64,000 nucleotides of DNA. Origin: Clavelina lepadiformis. Lineage: Eukaryota; Chordata; Ascidiacea; Aplousobranchia; Clavelinidae. The notes beneath the pieces were generated by a model. The model was given only the letters and a program-made list of their open reading frames with translations. It was not told the DNA's origin and ran no database searches. The stretch spans positions 15,872,001 through 15,936,000 of the forward strand of contig NC_135242.1 of assembly GCF_947623445.1 (NCBI RefSeq), in the 5' to 3' direction. This document shows positions 48,910-60,204 of the stretch, piece by piece. Position 1 is the first letter of the stretch, and every line of letters starts with the position of its first letter. The position numbers and the translations under genes were made by a program.

Positions 48910-51119
48910 CAATTTTGCAAAATGAGCTATCTAGTAACGATAGCGATAGCGATAGTGACGATGATGAAAATGTACTATCTTCTGAAGAAGAATACGTGCC
49001 TTCTGATTCTGAATAAGACCTTCAGCTTAAAGAAGATGAAGAAAGAGTTGATGCACACGATGAAGCACTGCTAAATGAACAAGAATTCCCGCCTGTTGTT
49101 CATCAGAATAGTTATACTGCCAAAGACTGAACAATATGGCAGTTAACTGCACCCCGAAGACATAGGACACAGGGAAACAACATTGTGCGCTGTCGATATG
49201 GACCTAAAAATCAACCCGGATCTCTAACGGAAGTGCTACAATCATTCCGTTTGTATTTGTCAGACCAATTTGTGGAATTAATTGTTAACATACCAATGCT
49301 GAGGCCACAAGGATATAGCAAGAAAAGCGTCTACAAAGTACTTGGAAGCCCACAGACAAAATTGAAATATTGGTTTGATCATGGCAGCTGGCGTTTAAAG
49401 CAGAACTATTTAAGCATCGACAAAATGTGGAGTAAAATGTATGGATCGCCTATTCAGGGCTACTATGGCAAAATACAGATTCACGGCATTGTCTCGGTTC
49501 ATCAGGTTTGATGACAAATCCACACGCATTCTTCGAAGAGCTAAAGACAAACTTGCTCCTATCCGAGAGGTTTTTGGTGAGATGAACAAACTATTTCTGC
49601 GTTACTACACTCAATATGAATATCTCACAGTGGATGAGCAGTTGGTGCCATTTCGTGGTCGCTGTCCCTTCAAGCAGTATCTATCAAGCAAACCAAGTAA
49701 GTATGGTATGAAAATATTTTGGATATGTGATGCAAGCAGATTTTACCCTCTGAAAGCCAAACCCTATCTGGGAAAAGAAGTTGTTGCTCCAAAACGTGAT
49801 CTCGCTGAAAAGGTTGTTCTTTATTTGGCCACGCCATTCCACAAAAGTGGAAGAAACATCAATTTTTTTTACAAACATGCCACTTGCTGTCAATCTTTTG
49901 CAAAATGGACTCATCCTTGTTAGGACAGTAAGAAAAAATAAAGCATTTGTTCCTGCACATTTTATGCCATCCAGAAGGCCTGAAGTAGCCTATATTCAAC
50001 AATTTTTGGCTTTTTGAGAAACATATGACGCTCATGTCATATGTACCCAACAAAAACAAAGCATATTCATATACTTTCTACCATGCACCATGATGCAAAG
50101 GTTTCAGATGATGACGTCAAAAACCCAGAAATTAATCTCTTTTAAAATCAAACAAAAGGTGGAGTCCCTGGATCAGCTTGTTCACTCGTATATGGCAAAA
50201 AGAAAGAGAATACGTTGGCCAATGTACTTCTTCTATAATCTGCAAGGGGTCGGCAACCTTTTGCTAGTCACGGGCCAAATGTCGAGTGTACAACTCTTTG
50301 GCGGGCCGGAATTTTCATTAATACTATAATTCACACTCACTTCAGTATATTACGCTACATTGCTGCAATCTCAATCATACCAATCATAAAAAGAGCAAAA
50401 TATATGTATTCACACTTGAATAAGGTCCATTTGAAATTTTTCGGGAATGATATTGGCGTCCACATCAAAAGGAGTACTGAATAGCCTGAATTTATTTTAT
50501 AGAGAACGAATGTCGGAAAAGCGTAAGGAAAATTCAGTAATTCAAGCACGTGTGCATCTCTCTTTGTACCTATAACGACTAGTCTAGTCTACAGACAATC
50601 TCGTACTTAGTACGAGATAGCCTACTAGTCTACCGCCTTCGCACCATTTTTATGTCTCGGGCCGGACGATTTCGCAGACCGGGCCGGACGATTTCGCAGA
50701 CTGGGCCGGATCCGACCCGCGGGCCGTAGGTTGCCGACCCTTGTGCTAGATGTTGCTGGTGTAACATCCTTTGTTTTGTGGACATTTAAGCATCCAGAGA
50801 AGAGAGAAAGTTGCACAAGCGCAGTATATTCCTTCAAAAGCTTACAGATCAGTTTGTTGAGGAGGAAATTCAAACAAGAATCGCGAGAGGTGGACTTCAA
50901 CAATCGGTAAAACATGATTTTTAGCTGATTGGTTATTCTTTGCAACAGAGTCAGGAAGCACCAACAACAGTTTAACGTGCTCCCAAAAGAAAAAGATGTC
51001 ACATGTGCCAAAGATATAAGGATAGAAAGACCCCTCATGTGTGCAGCCAATGCAACAGGAACGTTTGTGGTTCATATTCGGTCGATTTGAAGACAACAGT
51101 ATGCAAAAATTGTCAATGA
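48910..51119 (+). pseudogene. piggyBac transposase, disrupted
   Basis: An acidic N-terminus (DSDSDSDDDENVLSSEEE) leads into TAPRRHRTQGN, the HGSWRLKQNYLSIDKMW region, then FRATMAKYRFTALSRFIRFDD in a second frame. The DDE core shows TVDEQLVPFRGRCPF with the first catalytic Asp, and SLDQLVHSYMAKRKRIRWPM with the third. The segment that should carry the second Asp (GRNI..DNFFTNMPLA in the family) has lost residues and shifts frame near 49860. In-frame stops occur in the N-terminal part (TAA about 49013-49015, TGA about 49128). A MITE interrupts the codons between FFYNL and LDVAG at 50243-50743. The C-terminal cysteine-rich finger is intact (CHMCQRYK, HVCSQCNRNVC, TTVCKNCQ, then stop at 51117). 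Confidence 0.9.
50243..50743. mobile_element. MITE with CAAGGG-TCGGCAACC ends inside piggyBac gene
   Basis: Inverted ends are CAAGGGGTCGGCAACC on the left and GGTTGCCGACCCTTG on the right, with GGGCCGGA and CGGGCC subterminal blocks. It splits the transposase reading FFYNLLDVAG. The flanks do not show an 8-bp duplication; only a TG is repeated, so the insertion boundary has been altered or the mechanism differs. Confidence 0.8.
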
Positions 51120-52930
51120 TTTGTTTCATGGGTTGACACTTGTTATTGTGTTGCTGTGTACAAACGTATTGTAGAATAAATACAAAATATGGAAACAATG
51201 ATTGATATTTGTTTATTTCTGAACCTTTCCACGTGTACCTAAACTTTCACTTGCTTTTTTGCCTTTTTTATTGAATACATTTCTTACAAGGCAATTTTCT
51301 AATATTGTGACGATTACGTCACGACTCACGAGTTGTTTTGAGATGTTTGGAATTTAATTTGGGATCTTGTAATTCAGTGTTTACCAAACTTGAGTTTTCC
51401 TTAATGACGTCAGATAATTTCCTCGCTTGAACTGGTGTGTCACATATAAATACTGATGTAATGTTTTCAATCTTTCCTTTTTACGTGATCGATTTCACTG
51501 GTTACTACAGCGCTATGTAACATTCAGTAAGCTTTGCCCGAAGGCGAAAGCCTTTGTGTTATAATAAATAAAAATGGGAACTTTATAATTTAGTAATTTA
51601 TATAGACAGAATCAAGCAACTAACAGCATAGTCACGCAAATTTGAGAAATGAGAACTCATCAATCGAAACAGAAGCAAAACAAGTCACCAACCATCAATC
51701 GTCCTCGCTCATATTCAAACAATAACCGCCAGCATATGCGGTCTTTATGACAGATAAGTTCATTGTGTAATACCTCACACGAGTAGTGCACAAGCGAACT
51801 ATTAATTGTCATAATATCAGTTAATATTTATTGGTTCGTTTAAGCAGTTGATTTCTCTTACATAACCTGATCTACTGATATTAGTTACAACTAAATCATA
51901 AAATACAGCCAAACCTTGTCATTTGTGTGAAGAACACAGTGGGGTGAAATTTAACCCCATACAACGTTTACGTATAAAAATAGGATTACCGTTTGAGGGT
52001 TAAGTGTAGGGGAGAGCGGAGTTGGTTGAGGCAATGGGTGCTGCTCCGATCAGATGACACGTGATTTGGCGTAGGTAGTGTCAGTCATCATCTTGCTAAA
52101 CGTTGCTGCTTGACAAGAATTCCCGCGGTACTGCCCACCTCGCAATGGATCAAGAATTGTGGCCGCAGCAAGAAAAAAGAGCGTCGAGTGAGTCAAACAA
52201 CCTCTACCTAGGTGGTGTCTAGACTGGTCAAGAAACACTATCTAATAACTGGAATTTTCGTGTCGTCTCCAGAGTAGGGTTAGTTCGGATATCAACTATA
52301 TTTACTATCTGGATAATGGATTTTTCTGTTTTAGCTAACCGATTAACCGGATAATAAACGGTAAGCACAAAGCAGCCCTTTTATCCTAATTCTTAGTAAA
52401 TCATAATGTGTCGATTGTAAAAACGTTTAGGTGTGACGTAGCTTTTCATGAAAAAACAAATACCTGTCCAAAATTTCACAAATTCTTAATGTTTATTTAG
52501 TATTTTTGTTTCATTATGATTTACTTTTGAACTTAACAAAATCAGAAGCGTACAACCGATCTCAAACAGCTTCCTTTAGAAAACCGCCCAGTCCTCGCCT
52601 TGCATTGCATCTATAAAAGTGTTTATGACTTGAGGATTACTTATACTACTTCTTGCGCATTTTCATCAATTTGTGTATTGTCGGTGACATAATAAAACGA
52701 GTTCTTTCAACATTTAACGTTTTGTAGAGAAGACAAAGAGCTGCAACCTAGGTTTTAACTTTGGATGCGACCTAGGTTTTAAGTTCAGCATGGAGTCAAG
52801 TACCACTTCTGTTCTGCTAAAAACAGAGGAGTTCAAAATTTGATAAAAAGGCATGGAAACTGAAAACACACTAACAACGTTATGCATTTGTGTAACAGAC
52901 CAAACGTTATCCGGATATCGTGAAGTCCGT

Positions 52931-53040
52931 TGGTTGAATCGTCCGTGGCTTGGATTGTCCTGGATTGAATGGTCCGGGGTTGAATCATCCGTGGGTTGAG
53001 TTGTTCGGAGTTGAATCGTCCGCCGGTTGAATCGTCTGTG
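52931..53040. repeat. Minisatellite, about 16-bp unit
   Basis: About seven diverged copies of a unit like TTGAATCGTCCGTGGG run head to tail. The minus-strand ORF over this stretch is a translation of the repeat and not a gene. Confidence 0.75.
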
Positions 53041-55685
53041 ATAATATTGTGATAAAACCAAAATTAATATACAGATTATATAAGACTTACAATTCCCGTA
53101 CTCATGTGTCGTTTTAGCAAAGAGTAACACGAGACACAATCACTTCCTGTACTATTGTTGTGACGTAATATTTATGCCTTTCTCTCATGCGTTCAGTTTG
53201 CCAAAAATAAGTTTGTTAGCGTATGTCAGTACGAAGTAACAAGTTTGGGAATAATCAGCAATCAGCAATTTAATGCAGTTGAATATAGCTAAGCCAAAAT
53301 GCTATTACATTGACTGTTGAATAAAGTGCTGTTGATGTGCCAATGTTCTGTCAATTTGTAATCGTATAAAGAAGAAACAATATAACCAGTTTATACAATC
53401 AACAAATTTGTGCAAATTACTGAACAGTACAACTTAAGATAAGCTCAGTGTTAAGTCAGACAACTTTGCTTGTCGGCTTCACAAGACAATCAGCTTTTAG
53501 CTGAACAATCGAGTCTAGGATTGATTAAGCAAACAACGACCCTGAGGCTCATTATATCGAAGACAATAAACATTCAGACAATCAAAGATTGTATTGGAGT
53601 GACTGGTACAGTCAAGTTCAACAACAATAACCAATCATTCCATTACACGTCCTATCACCGATAACAATGAACTATTTAAATTTAAATTAAAAAATTATTA
53701 TGTTTGTCAGCGCACTTTTTTCTGTATAAATATGTTTAGCCGTTATAAAAATAAGTTAATCATATTCATAAACCGATTTGATCACTTTGCAATCATATCA
53801 GCGCAATTAATTTGGCTAACTTCATTATATAACAATAATAAACATAAGGGATTGAATTATCATATAGTGATTTGGTCACTTCGCAATCTTTTATGCGCAA
53901 TAAACATTGGTAAAGGTTTTTAAAGTAGAATTCAAAATTTTAGCTCGATAGTTCCGTTGTTTAGCTTCGTTGTTTAGTTTGCATAAATATTAATACGTTT
54001 AATGAAAAATATTACTAAAATTTCCAGAATTTTCCATATTTATAGCAAGTTGTTTTTATATTGAATTCTTCAAAGTTTTAATCGTGCAACATTTGAATGA
54101 AAATAATGCACTCAGCTAGTTGGACAAAGAATTTTGTGCGCTAGATCGAAAATAACCCTGACCGACATTTATGTTGATGGACATTCATTTATGTAGGTTG
54201 CGGTCATGCAGGTCATAGGGTGGATTGTGTTGTGTGTGCGGAACCATAGAATTTGTATTGTTTATTTTTCGCTATTAAGTTGTTTGTTCTGTTAAAAGTA
54301 ATCTATTGTGGTGCACAGTACGTCTGTACCAGTCATTACACACACTTGTATGACAAATGACAACCCATTGCAGTTTTCAATCAGAATTTAGAATTTGATA
54401 CCGATACCGATAGCTATGCAGCAACCAGTAAACAAGTACGCAACCAGATGGAGTCGCTACGGTCTAGTATAGATAGGCATCCTGTGTTTGTGCACTTGTA
54501 TACTAGACCCTATTTGCGTATAATGCCTATGTGCCCTAAGTGGCGGTCAGTAAAATAAGTGTCTACTTTATCTTAGCTTTTTCCTAATTAGATAACCGAC
54601 AGGAGAAATAGATGCTGCCTCATGCAGAATTTTGTCCTGAATAACATACTTTTAAACTGCCACGTTTAGCCAAACATTTTCCAAGTAATGGCAACTTGTT
54701 TGCAATGTAGACCTACTCAGGTTTTCTTCGAATTGAGTTTTATCTAATTTCTGAGTACGAAAACAAGATTTTTCATTCTCACACGTATCCGTGCTGGTTT
54801 TGCCGTTTTCTGTTTGGTGGGTTTTTAAAGATAGACATCAGATGATTTTAATACTAAATTTTTGGACAATTTTTATTAGTAAATCCAGCTTTATTCTGCA
54901 ATAATTTTCTTAAAGCACCGCCGGAAAATGTCAGGAAAACTTACACAAATTATTTCAGTCGTGCAGTGGTTAAAGATTCGGTCTTCGATGCGCAGCATTT
55001 GCGAAAACGAGTGGCAGGCTGGGAAGTTTTCTCTTACTTTCCACTGTGCATTCTGTGTCAAGCGTACGCCGAAGGTCAGTTTGGCCTAAATTATCAGTGC
55101 GCCAAAGACGCTGTGCCAACTGCGATCTCTAAAAGAAAGAAGACATTGTGCTCTTTTTTTGACTAAACAAGAGAAAAGCGAAAGAGCAAAGTGAATTTGT
55201 GCATAGTTGCGCCAAGTTGACTTTGTGTCCGAATTGACTTAGTGTCACGCCACTTGACTGCAGCTCACGCTGAAAAACTCACGTGGAATGCACTCTGGCA
55301 CGACATGTGCGTATTGTCGCAATTATTTATAAAGTATAATGCTTTTTCAATTTCATTGCACCATACTCACCCACCTCACAAAATGCTTATTTTCAAGCCT
55401 AAAATAAAATTTCAATATCCAGCGCAAAACCTGTTTTATCTCACAAAAGAAACAAGTTATAGAGAGCCTATTTTCACACACTTGTGCATTAATTCATGTT
55501 TCTTTAAATTTTCGCTAGGCTTTCCCTTTCTGTAAATATCTTCATTTACCACTTTTTTTTGCTTGGGTCCGAATTGTGTGGCGGAACCAGTGTAACAAAA
55601 AATCTGATATATTAAAATGAATTGTTATCGATAGCAAATTACATTACTCGATGTGTATGGATACGTATAGGATACAAAGTACACA

Positions 55686-56450
55686 TGAAATCGGATAATC
55701 GTATCATCTATTTGCCAGACGTTTTGATACGATTATCCGATTGATCCGTTTAACCAATATGCTAAGAAAATGAACAGGCATTATTGTAGATAATGTGTCT
55801 GAGCTAACTCGGTTACAATGGGCATTACACTACTGTACAACTCTGTGAAACAATCCTACAATGTCAGCTAACTACAATTCTGGTTAAATTATGTAGAGTT
55901 TATTACTGTAGTGGCCTATTACACTGTGTTACGCGACAAAGCTGACTACATTGCCAGCTATCGCCAAAGAGCACGTTGTTGCTTAAAGCATTTTTTCGGC
56001 AAACTGCTTTAATCGGACTGTCCTTTTATCGTGAATGGTCTCGGTTACGTCACAGCCTTTTTTTCAAGTGTAATCGGTACCGGTACTGTAGTTGTTTTTT
56101 TCCTTTGCGCTGTCTTTGTAAAATAGTTAATTTGTTGTTTGAGCGGACTCAACGAAATTACGAACGAGACAAATATGCGAAAAAGGCATTCTTCTTCCGA
56201 TTATCGGTAAACGTGAGATGCGCGACTCATCTTTGCTTCCGAACGTCTGGCCGAAGACGATGATTTGATTAAATGACCGCAGTATGCAAGTGAGAAGCAA
56301 ATCCTGATACCATAATCCGATTTATTTAAGTGTGATTCGATTAACCGATGGTTTTACTTAACGTTAGATAGGATTGGTTTGGGATGTCAGATATTGATAC
56401 CATAAAATGATTGATACGTTTAACCAGTATACGATTAACCGATTTCGTCT
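55686..56450. mobile_element. Candidate inverted-end element
   Basis: The left side reads GAAATCGGATAATCGTATC and the right side, inverted, GAAATCGGTTAATCGTATAC. Further copies of CGATTATCCG and GATTAACCG lie between them. No duplication was identified and the boundaries are soft. Confidence 0.45.
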
Positions 56451-56851
56451 GTATAGGATACATTTGAAAACATACTTATATAGCCCACTTGTTTTGCATA
56501 TATAGTAGTCGCTGCTTTATAAGCCCCCTCGGGACCGGACCATTTCGGGCTTATTAAGCAGATGGACTTATAAAGCGAAACGTGTGTTTTCGTCAATCCA
56601 GAGTCTATAAATGACTGTACACAATACCCACACACAACAGGCAAGTTTTCGTACACAATAACAAAAGAATACAGTTTCAGCGATTTTTGATCACTTTTGT
56701 ATAGCCTACCATAGTACATTACTGCAAAACCATCATCACCGATGGCATCTGTACGCACGAGGTACATCACCGTGCCCCCCAATTCGCCAAATTTTTTATT
56801 TTCTCGCCGATTTATAATAAATAAACAAAGAATTAAAGCGATCAGTGCACA

Positions 56852-57470
56852 TTGCAAGTGTGTGGAGAAACACTGAAATTGGTAGAGAAGTTCAAGTATC
56901 TGGGAATGCTATTTATGAGTGATCGAAGGCAGAATACTGAACTAGACACCCAAATTATGAAGCAAGTGCAGTCATGCGTGAGCTTCAATGTTGTTTGTCA
57001 TGAAACGAGAGCTTTCAAAGACTGTCAATTTTTAGGTCAGTTTTTCTTCCAATTCCCACCTATGGTCATGGATCTTGGATAATGACCAAAATAGTGCGCT
57101 TAGAAATGGGATTTTAAAGAAGGTGTAACGCTACTAGATCAAATGAGTAGCACAGAAATCCGTGAATCTTTAAATGAATTGTGAGTGAATGAATTTAAAT
57201 TTATCGAATTGAAAGATCTCATCTGCGATGGTTTGGCCATGTCACCAGAATACCTCAGGAAAGACTTGCAAACCAAGTCAAGCTTACTACACCAACCGCT
57301 AAAAAACCAATGGGTCAACCAAGATCCAGGTGGTACAGTTACATCACTGACCTGGCCCTGACATGACTAGGTATCCCTTTGCTGAACTGACAGATGTGGC
57401 GAAAGATTGCGAACTGCTCCGGGAGCTCCTAGAGCTCCTGCCCCCATGACCCTCCTGAGAGGATGAAGTG
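56852..57470 (+). pseudogene. Non-LTR retrotransposon (LINE) ORF2 3' fragment
   Basis: Two pieces match the C-terminal region of a common LINE-type reverse-transcriptase polyprotein: GETLKLVEKFKYLGMLFMSD at about 56860-56920, and RSHLRWFGHVTRIPQERLAN with PMGQPRSRWYSYITDLAL at about 57210-57360, ending ELLELLPP. They lie in order on the same strand but with frameshifts and stops between and within them. It is a dead, 5'-truncated copy. The clade is not assigned. Confidence 0.75.
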
Positions 57471-58713
57471 GGTTTTGAAAAGAGAGAGAATTGAGGCTTT
57501 AGTGCACACCATCACTCCAAAATTTGCGTTTTTGCAATGTTGTTGTTACTTGTCCAAACTTCACGAAAAATTTTACGGGCTTGATTTACTGATGGTTTGT
57601 GAGCCCCTATAAAATCAATAAAGAATTAGCTGCAAGCTAAGATATTTATTGTGACAAAAGATGACGTATCAAGCAAATTAGAGTCTAGTTTAAATATAAA
57701 GTCAAACTTTAATATATTAGTTCTGAAAAGAACCTTTTTATCGGGATTGGGAAAGACTTATTAGGAATATTACTTTCGCGGACCCCTCAAAATACTTCAT
57801 GAAAGAGGTGATGTGGCAATTGTGACATCACAATCCAGAATCAACATGCTTAATGGGTGGTGTTTGGGTCAAATGAATTGTGAATGCTGGTACAAATCAA
57901 TTTGGATAGAATACGATCTTGCATGTCTCAGGTGATTGTCTGTAGATGTTTATATTGAGCATAAATGTGTCACAGTTGATAATACAATAAACTTGTGAAG
58001 TATTAGTGTGTCTTTTAAGCAAATACCACCTGTACCACACTAAGCTAGCGCCAAAAACCATTACTGAACCCAGTGAACTGTAGCTTGGCATTTACCCTTC
58101 ACCATCAAAGATACATCAACTATAAGCTAAACTACTTATGGAAGATCTTCCTGTTATGCACGAACTATACCTATTTCTTGTTGACCACAGCCCCACATAA
58201 GACATCTACACTTGAAGTTTGTACACAATCCAAACAACATCATAGTGGACATGAATTTTACATTGTGACATCATAATTGTCACCGCCTAGAGTATGTCAT
58301 AACCTTTTGGCAGTTTGCATTTTTTTAGAATATTTTATTAATGCTTAACCACCACAAGTGGTTACAAGTCCACTATGAGACTGGACCGTGGTGAGCTTAA
58401 TCAGTAATTGGACTCATAAAGACGGAAGTGACTTTCGTCCCTCCGGTCCGGTAAATGACTGTACAGTGTACACTATACTCAAACAGCAGGCAAATTTATT
58501 GTTTTAATCAGTAACATTTACTAACGTACAGTACTGAATTTAACTGTCCCATTTTTGTGCTCATTTTTATACCATACTTATAGGCATAGCAACAACCACT
58601 TAGCATAGCAACACTTATATGCTGTATGTATTGTATATAGATAGTAAACATAATTTTTATATAATATATAGGAATGCACTACATTTGGATTTTTGTTTGT
58701 TAAGTTTTTAACT

Positions 58714-60204
58714 ATGATGAGAAAAAATAAAAAGTTGGTTGAGGGCGATCAAACAAATGAGTGGAGAAAATCTGGTAGTTTTGTTAGAAAACCTCAAAGA
58801 GGATGGCTACATCCAGATTCAGCAGTAATGGGTCCGGGAGTTGTTTATTCTGTGCAATATCTAGGTTGCATTGAAGTTCGTCAAAGTATGCGGACACTTG
58901 ATTTTGAAATGAGAACCTTGGCAACAAAGGAAGCCATATGGAGAGTATTAGCTGCCATAGGAGGCCCTAGTACTCCAAGAAGTGGCAAAAAAACTCCAAA
59001 GGATGTGGCAAGGATTCTTTGTGAAGTACCTAATTTGAAGTTTTCTCAAGCATTTATCAACCTCACAATTTCAACTGCCAGCTTAACACTAGTGGTTACA
59101 AACACTGGACAGTTTATTGCGAATCACCAAATGCAGTCAATATCTTTTGCTTCAGGCGGAGACCCAGACACATTAGATTACGTGGCTTATGTTGCCAAGG
59201 ATTCAATTAATAATAGAGCATGCCATGTGTTAAAGTGTCCTGATGGGCTTGCTCAAGATGTTATCAACACAGTTGGTCAAGCCTTTGAGCTGCGATTTAA
59301 GGAGTATCTTAAAAATCCTCCAAAGGCTGTTACACCACCTGATCGCACCGAGCCTCTTTTTCATGATGGGAAATCCAGGTGGGGAGATGATGAACCTGAG
59401 TATTACAACGATATTTCAGCAAAACATGCAACGGAATCTACTTCTATGTGTTCAGACGAAAATTCTATTTTAGAAGATGGTGGAATAAGCATGAAATGCT
59501 GTGAAAGTGCCCAAGAGTACATAAACACTGATGTCCATGAAAATGAATGCACTGCAGCTATGTCGTCTCTTGCTATAAGGAAGAAAAACTTTGGAGATCA
59601 CAACTACGTAAACACAAGCATCATGCCACAAGATGTGTTATGTCGACCACTACCATCTCAACAAAATCAACCACCACATATCAAAGGTGATAAAAATTTG
59701 ATTGATCTCTCCACTCCTCCTACTTCTCCCAATAAGCAAATAGTCCCAGGTGCAGGTGGTGCTCTTGCACTTGCTGCTGCCATTGGAGTGTCACATGATA
59801 ATAACAATAAGCAACAGTCAGTCGATGCATTTGACATGAGACCTTTCACGAACCCCGTCAGTCCAGCAAATACAATATCACCTAATGATTCCTTGCAGTG
59901 TGAATCGTGGTTTCATGGTAGCATTAGCCGAAAACAAGCTGAATTAATGCTTTCCCATGATGGTGACTTCTTAGTACGTGAATCATCAACTTCTAAAGGA
60001 CAGTTTGTACTGAGTGGGGTTCAGGAGGGGCAACACAAACACTTGTTACTGGTTGATCCAAAGGGGGTTGTTCGCACTAAGGATCGGCAGTTTGACAGCG
60101 TAAGTCATCTAATTTCATTTCATCGTGACAATAACTTGCCAATAGTTTCTTCTGGGTCTGTGCTTCACTTACGTTTACCAGTAACTCGACAAATTGAAAG
60201 ATAA
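58714..60204 (+). CDS. SHC: SHC-type adaptor protein (PTB + SH2), single exon
   Basis: The ORF from ATG 58714 encodes 496 residues. An SFVRKPQRGWLHPD segment opens the PTB domain (about residues 25-210), which includes GPGVVYSVQYLGCIEVRQSM, HQMQSISFASGGDPDTLDYV and a C-terminal helix AFELRFKEYL. The CH1 linker holds the EYYND motif (Tyr230/231), a QEYIN motif (Tyr269) and an NYVN motif (Tyr298), all Grb2-type pYxN sites, plus DMRPF, which resembles the adaptin-binding motif. The SH2 domain starts at Trp399 (WFHGSISRKQAELML) with the FLVRES phosphotyrosine pocket. SHC links activated receptor tyrosine kinases to Grb2/SOS/Ras. Length and start match the p46-like isoform; an N-terminal CH2 extension is not seen in this exon. 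A 5' exon remains possible. Intronless organisation is unusual for SHC genes. Confidence 0.96.
   Translation: MMRKNKKLVEGDQTNEWRKSGSFVRKPQRGWLHPDSAVMGPGVVYSVQYLGCIEVRQSMRTLDFEMRTLATKEAIWRVLAAIGGPSTPRSGKKTPKDVARILCEVPNLKFSQAFINLTISTASLTLVVTNTGQFIANHQMQSISFASGGDPDTLDYVAYVAKDSINNRACHVLKCPDGLAQDVINTVGQAFELRFKEYLKNPPKAVTPPDRTEPLFHDGKSRWGDDEPEYYNDISAKHATESTSMCSDENSILEDGGISMKCCESAQEYINTDVHENECTAAMSSLAIRKKNFGDHNYVNTSIMPQDVLCRPLPSQQNQPPHIKGDKNLIDLSTPPTSPNKQIVPGAGGALALAAAIGVSHDNNNKQQSVDAFDMRPFTNPVSPANTISPNDSLQCESWFHGSISRKQAELMLSHDGDFLVRESSTSKGQFVLSGVQEGQHKHLLLVDPKGVVRTKDRQFDSVSHLISFHRDNNLPIVSSGSVLHLRLPVTRQIER

Larger units (their letters stand above)
47503..51999 (+). mobile_element. piggyBac transposon (non-functional, with nested MITEs)
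   Basis: TTAA flanks both ends (47499-47502 and 52000-52003), the piggyBac signature. Terminal repeats are CCCTCTAACGGTTAT on the left and, inverted, CCCTCAAACGGTAAT on the right. Paired subterminal palindromes lie at 47701-47718 (GGGGTCAAATTTGACCCC, perfect) and 51941-51958 (near-perfect). The element carries a broken transposase gene and two inserted MITEs, one in the 5' non-coding part and one inside the gene. Confidence 0.93.
52004..58713. other. Gene-free region between piggyBac and SHC
   Basis: About 6.7 kb contains no supportable cellular gene. It holds a minisatellite (52931-53040), an inverted-end element (about 55686-56450), a LINE fragment (56852-57470) and diverged repeat segments near 56500 and 58380. 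The last 60 bp contain an acceptor-like ATATATAG about 40 nt before the SHC ATG. The ORF near 54966 could be chance. Confidence 0.5.

Noticed and set aside
50625..51198. Minus-strand ORFs antisense to the piggyBac 3' part
   Set aside because: They are shadows of the transposase C-terminus and the MITE arm.
52714..53139. 141-residue minus-strand ORF rich in RRF, TTQ and DDST
   Set aside because: It is a translation of the minisatellite and lacks homology or splice context.
54966..55166. 66-residue ORF with several Cys residues
   Set aside because: There are no splice sites, homology or codon evidence that I could support; it lies in a repeat-rich region.
55976..56263. 95-residue ORF, basic and Phe-rich
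   Set aside because: It lies inside a candidate inverted-end element and shows no family motif.
58693..58713. Seven extra codons before the SHC ATG
   Set aside because: They start with TTG. The first ATG is at 58714 and fits the p46-like start.
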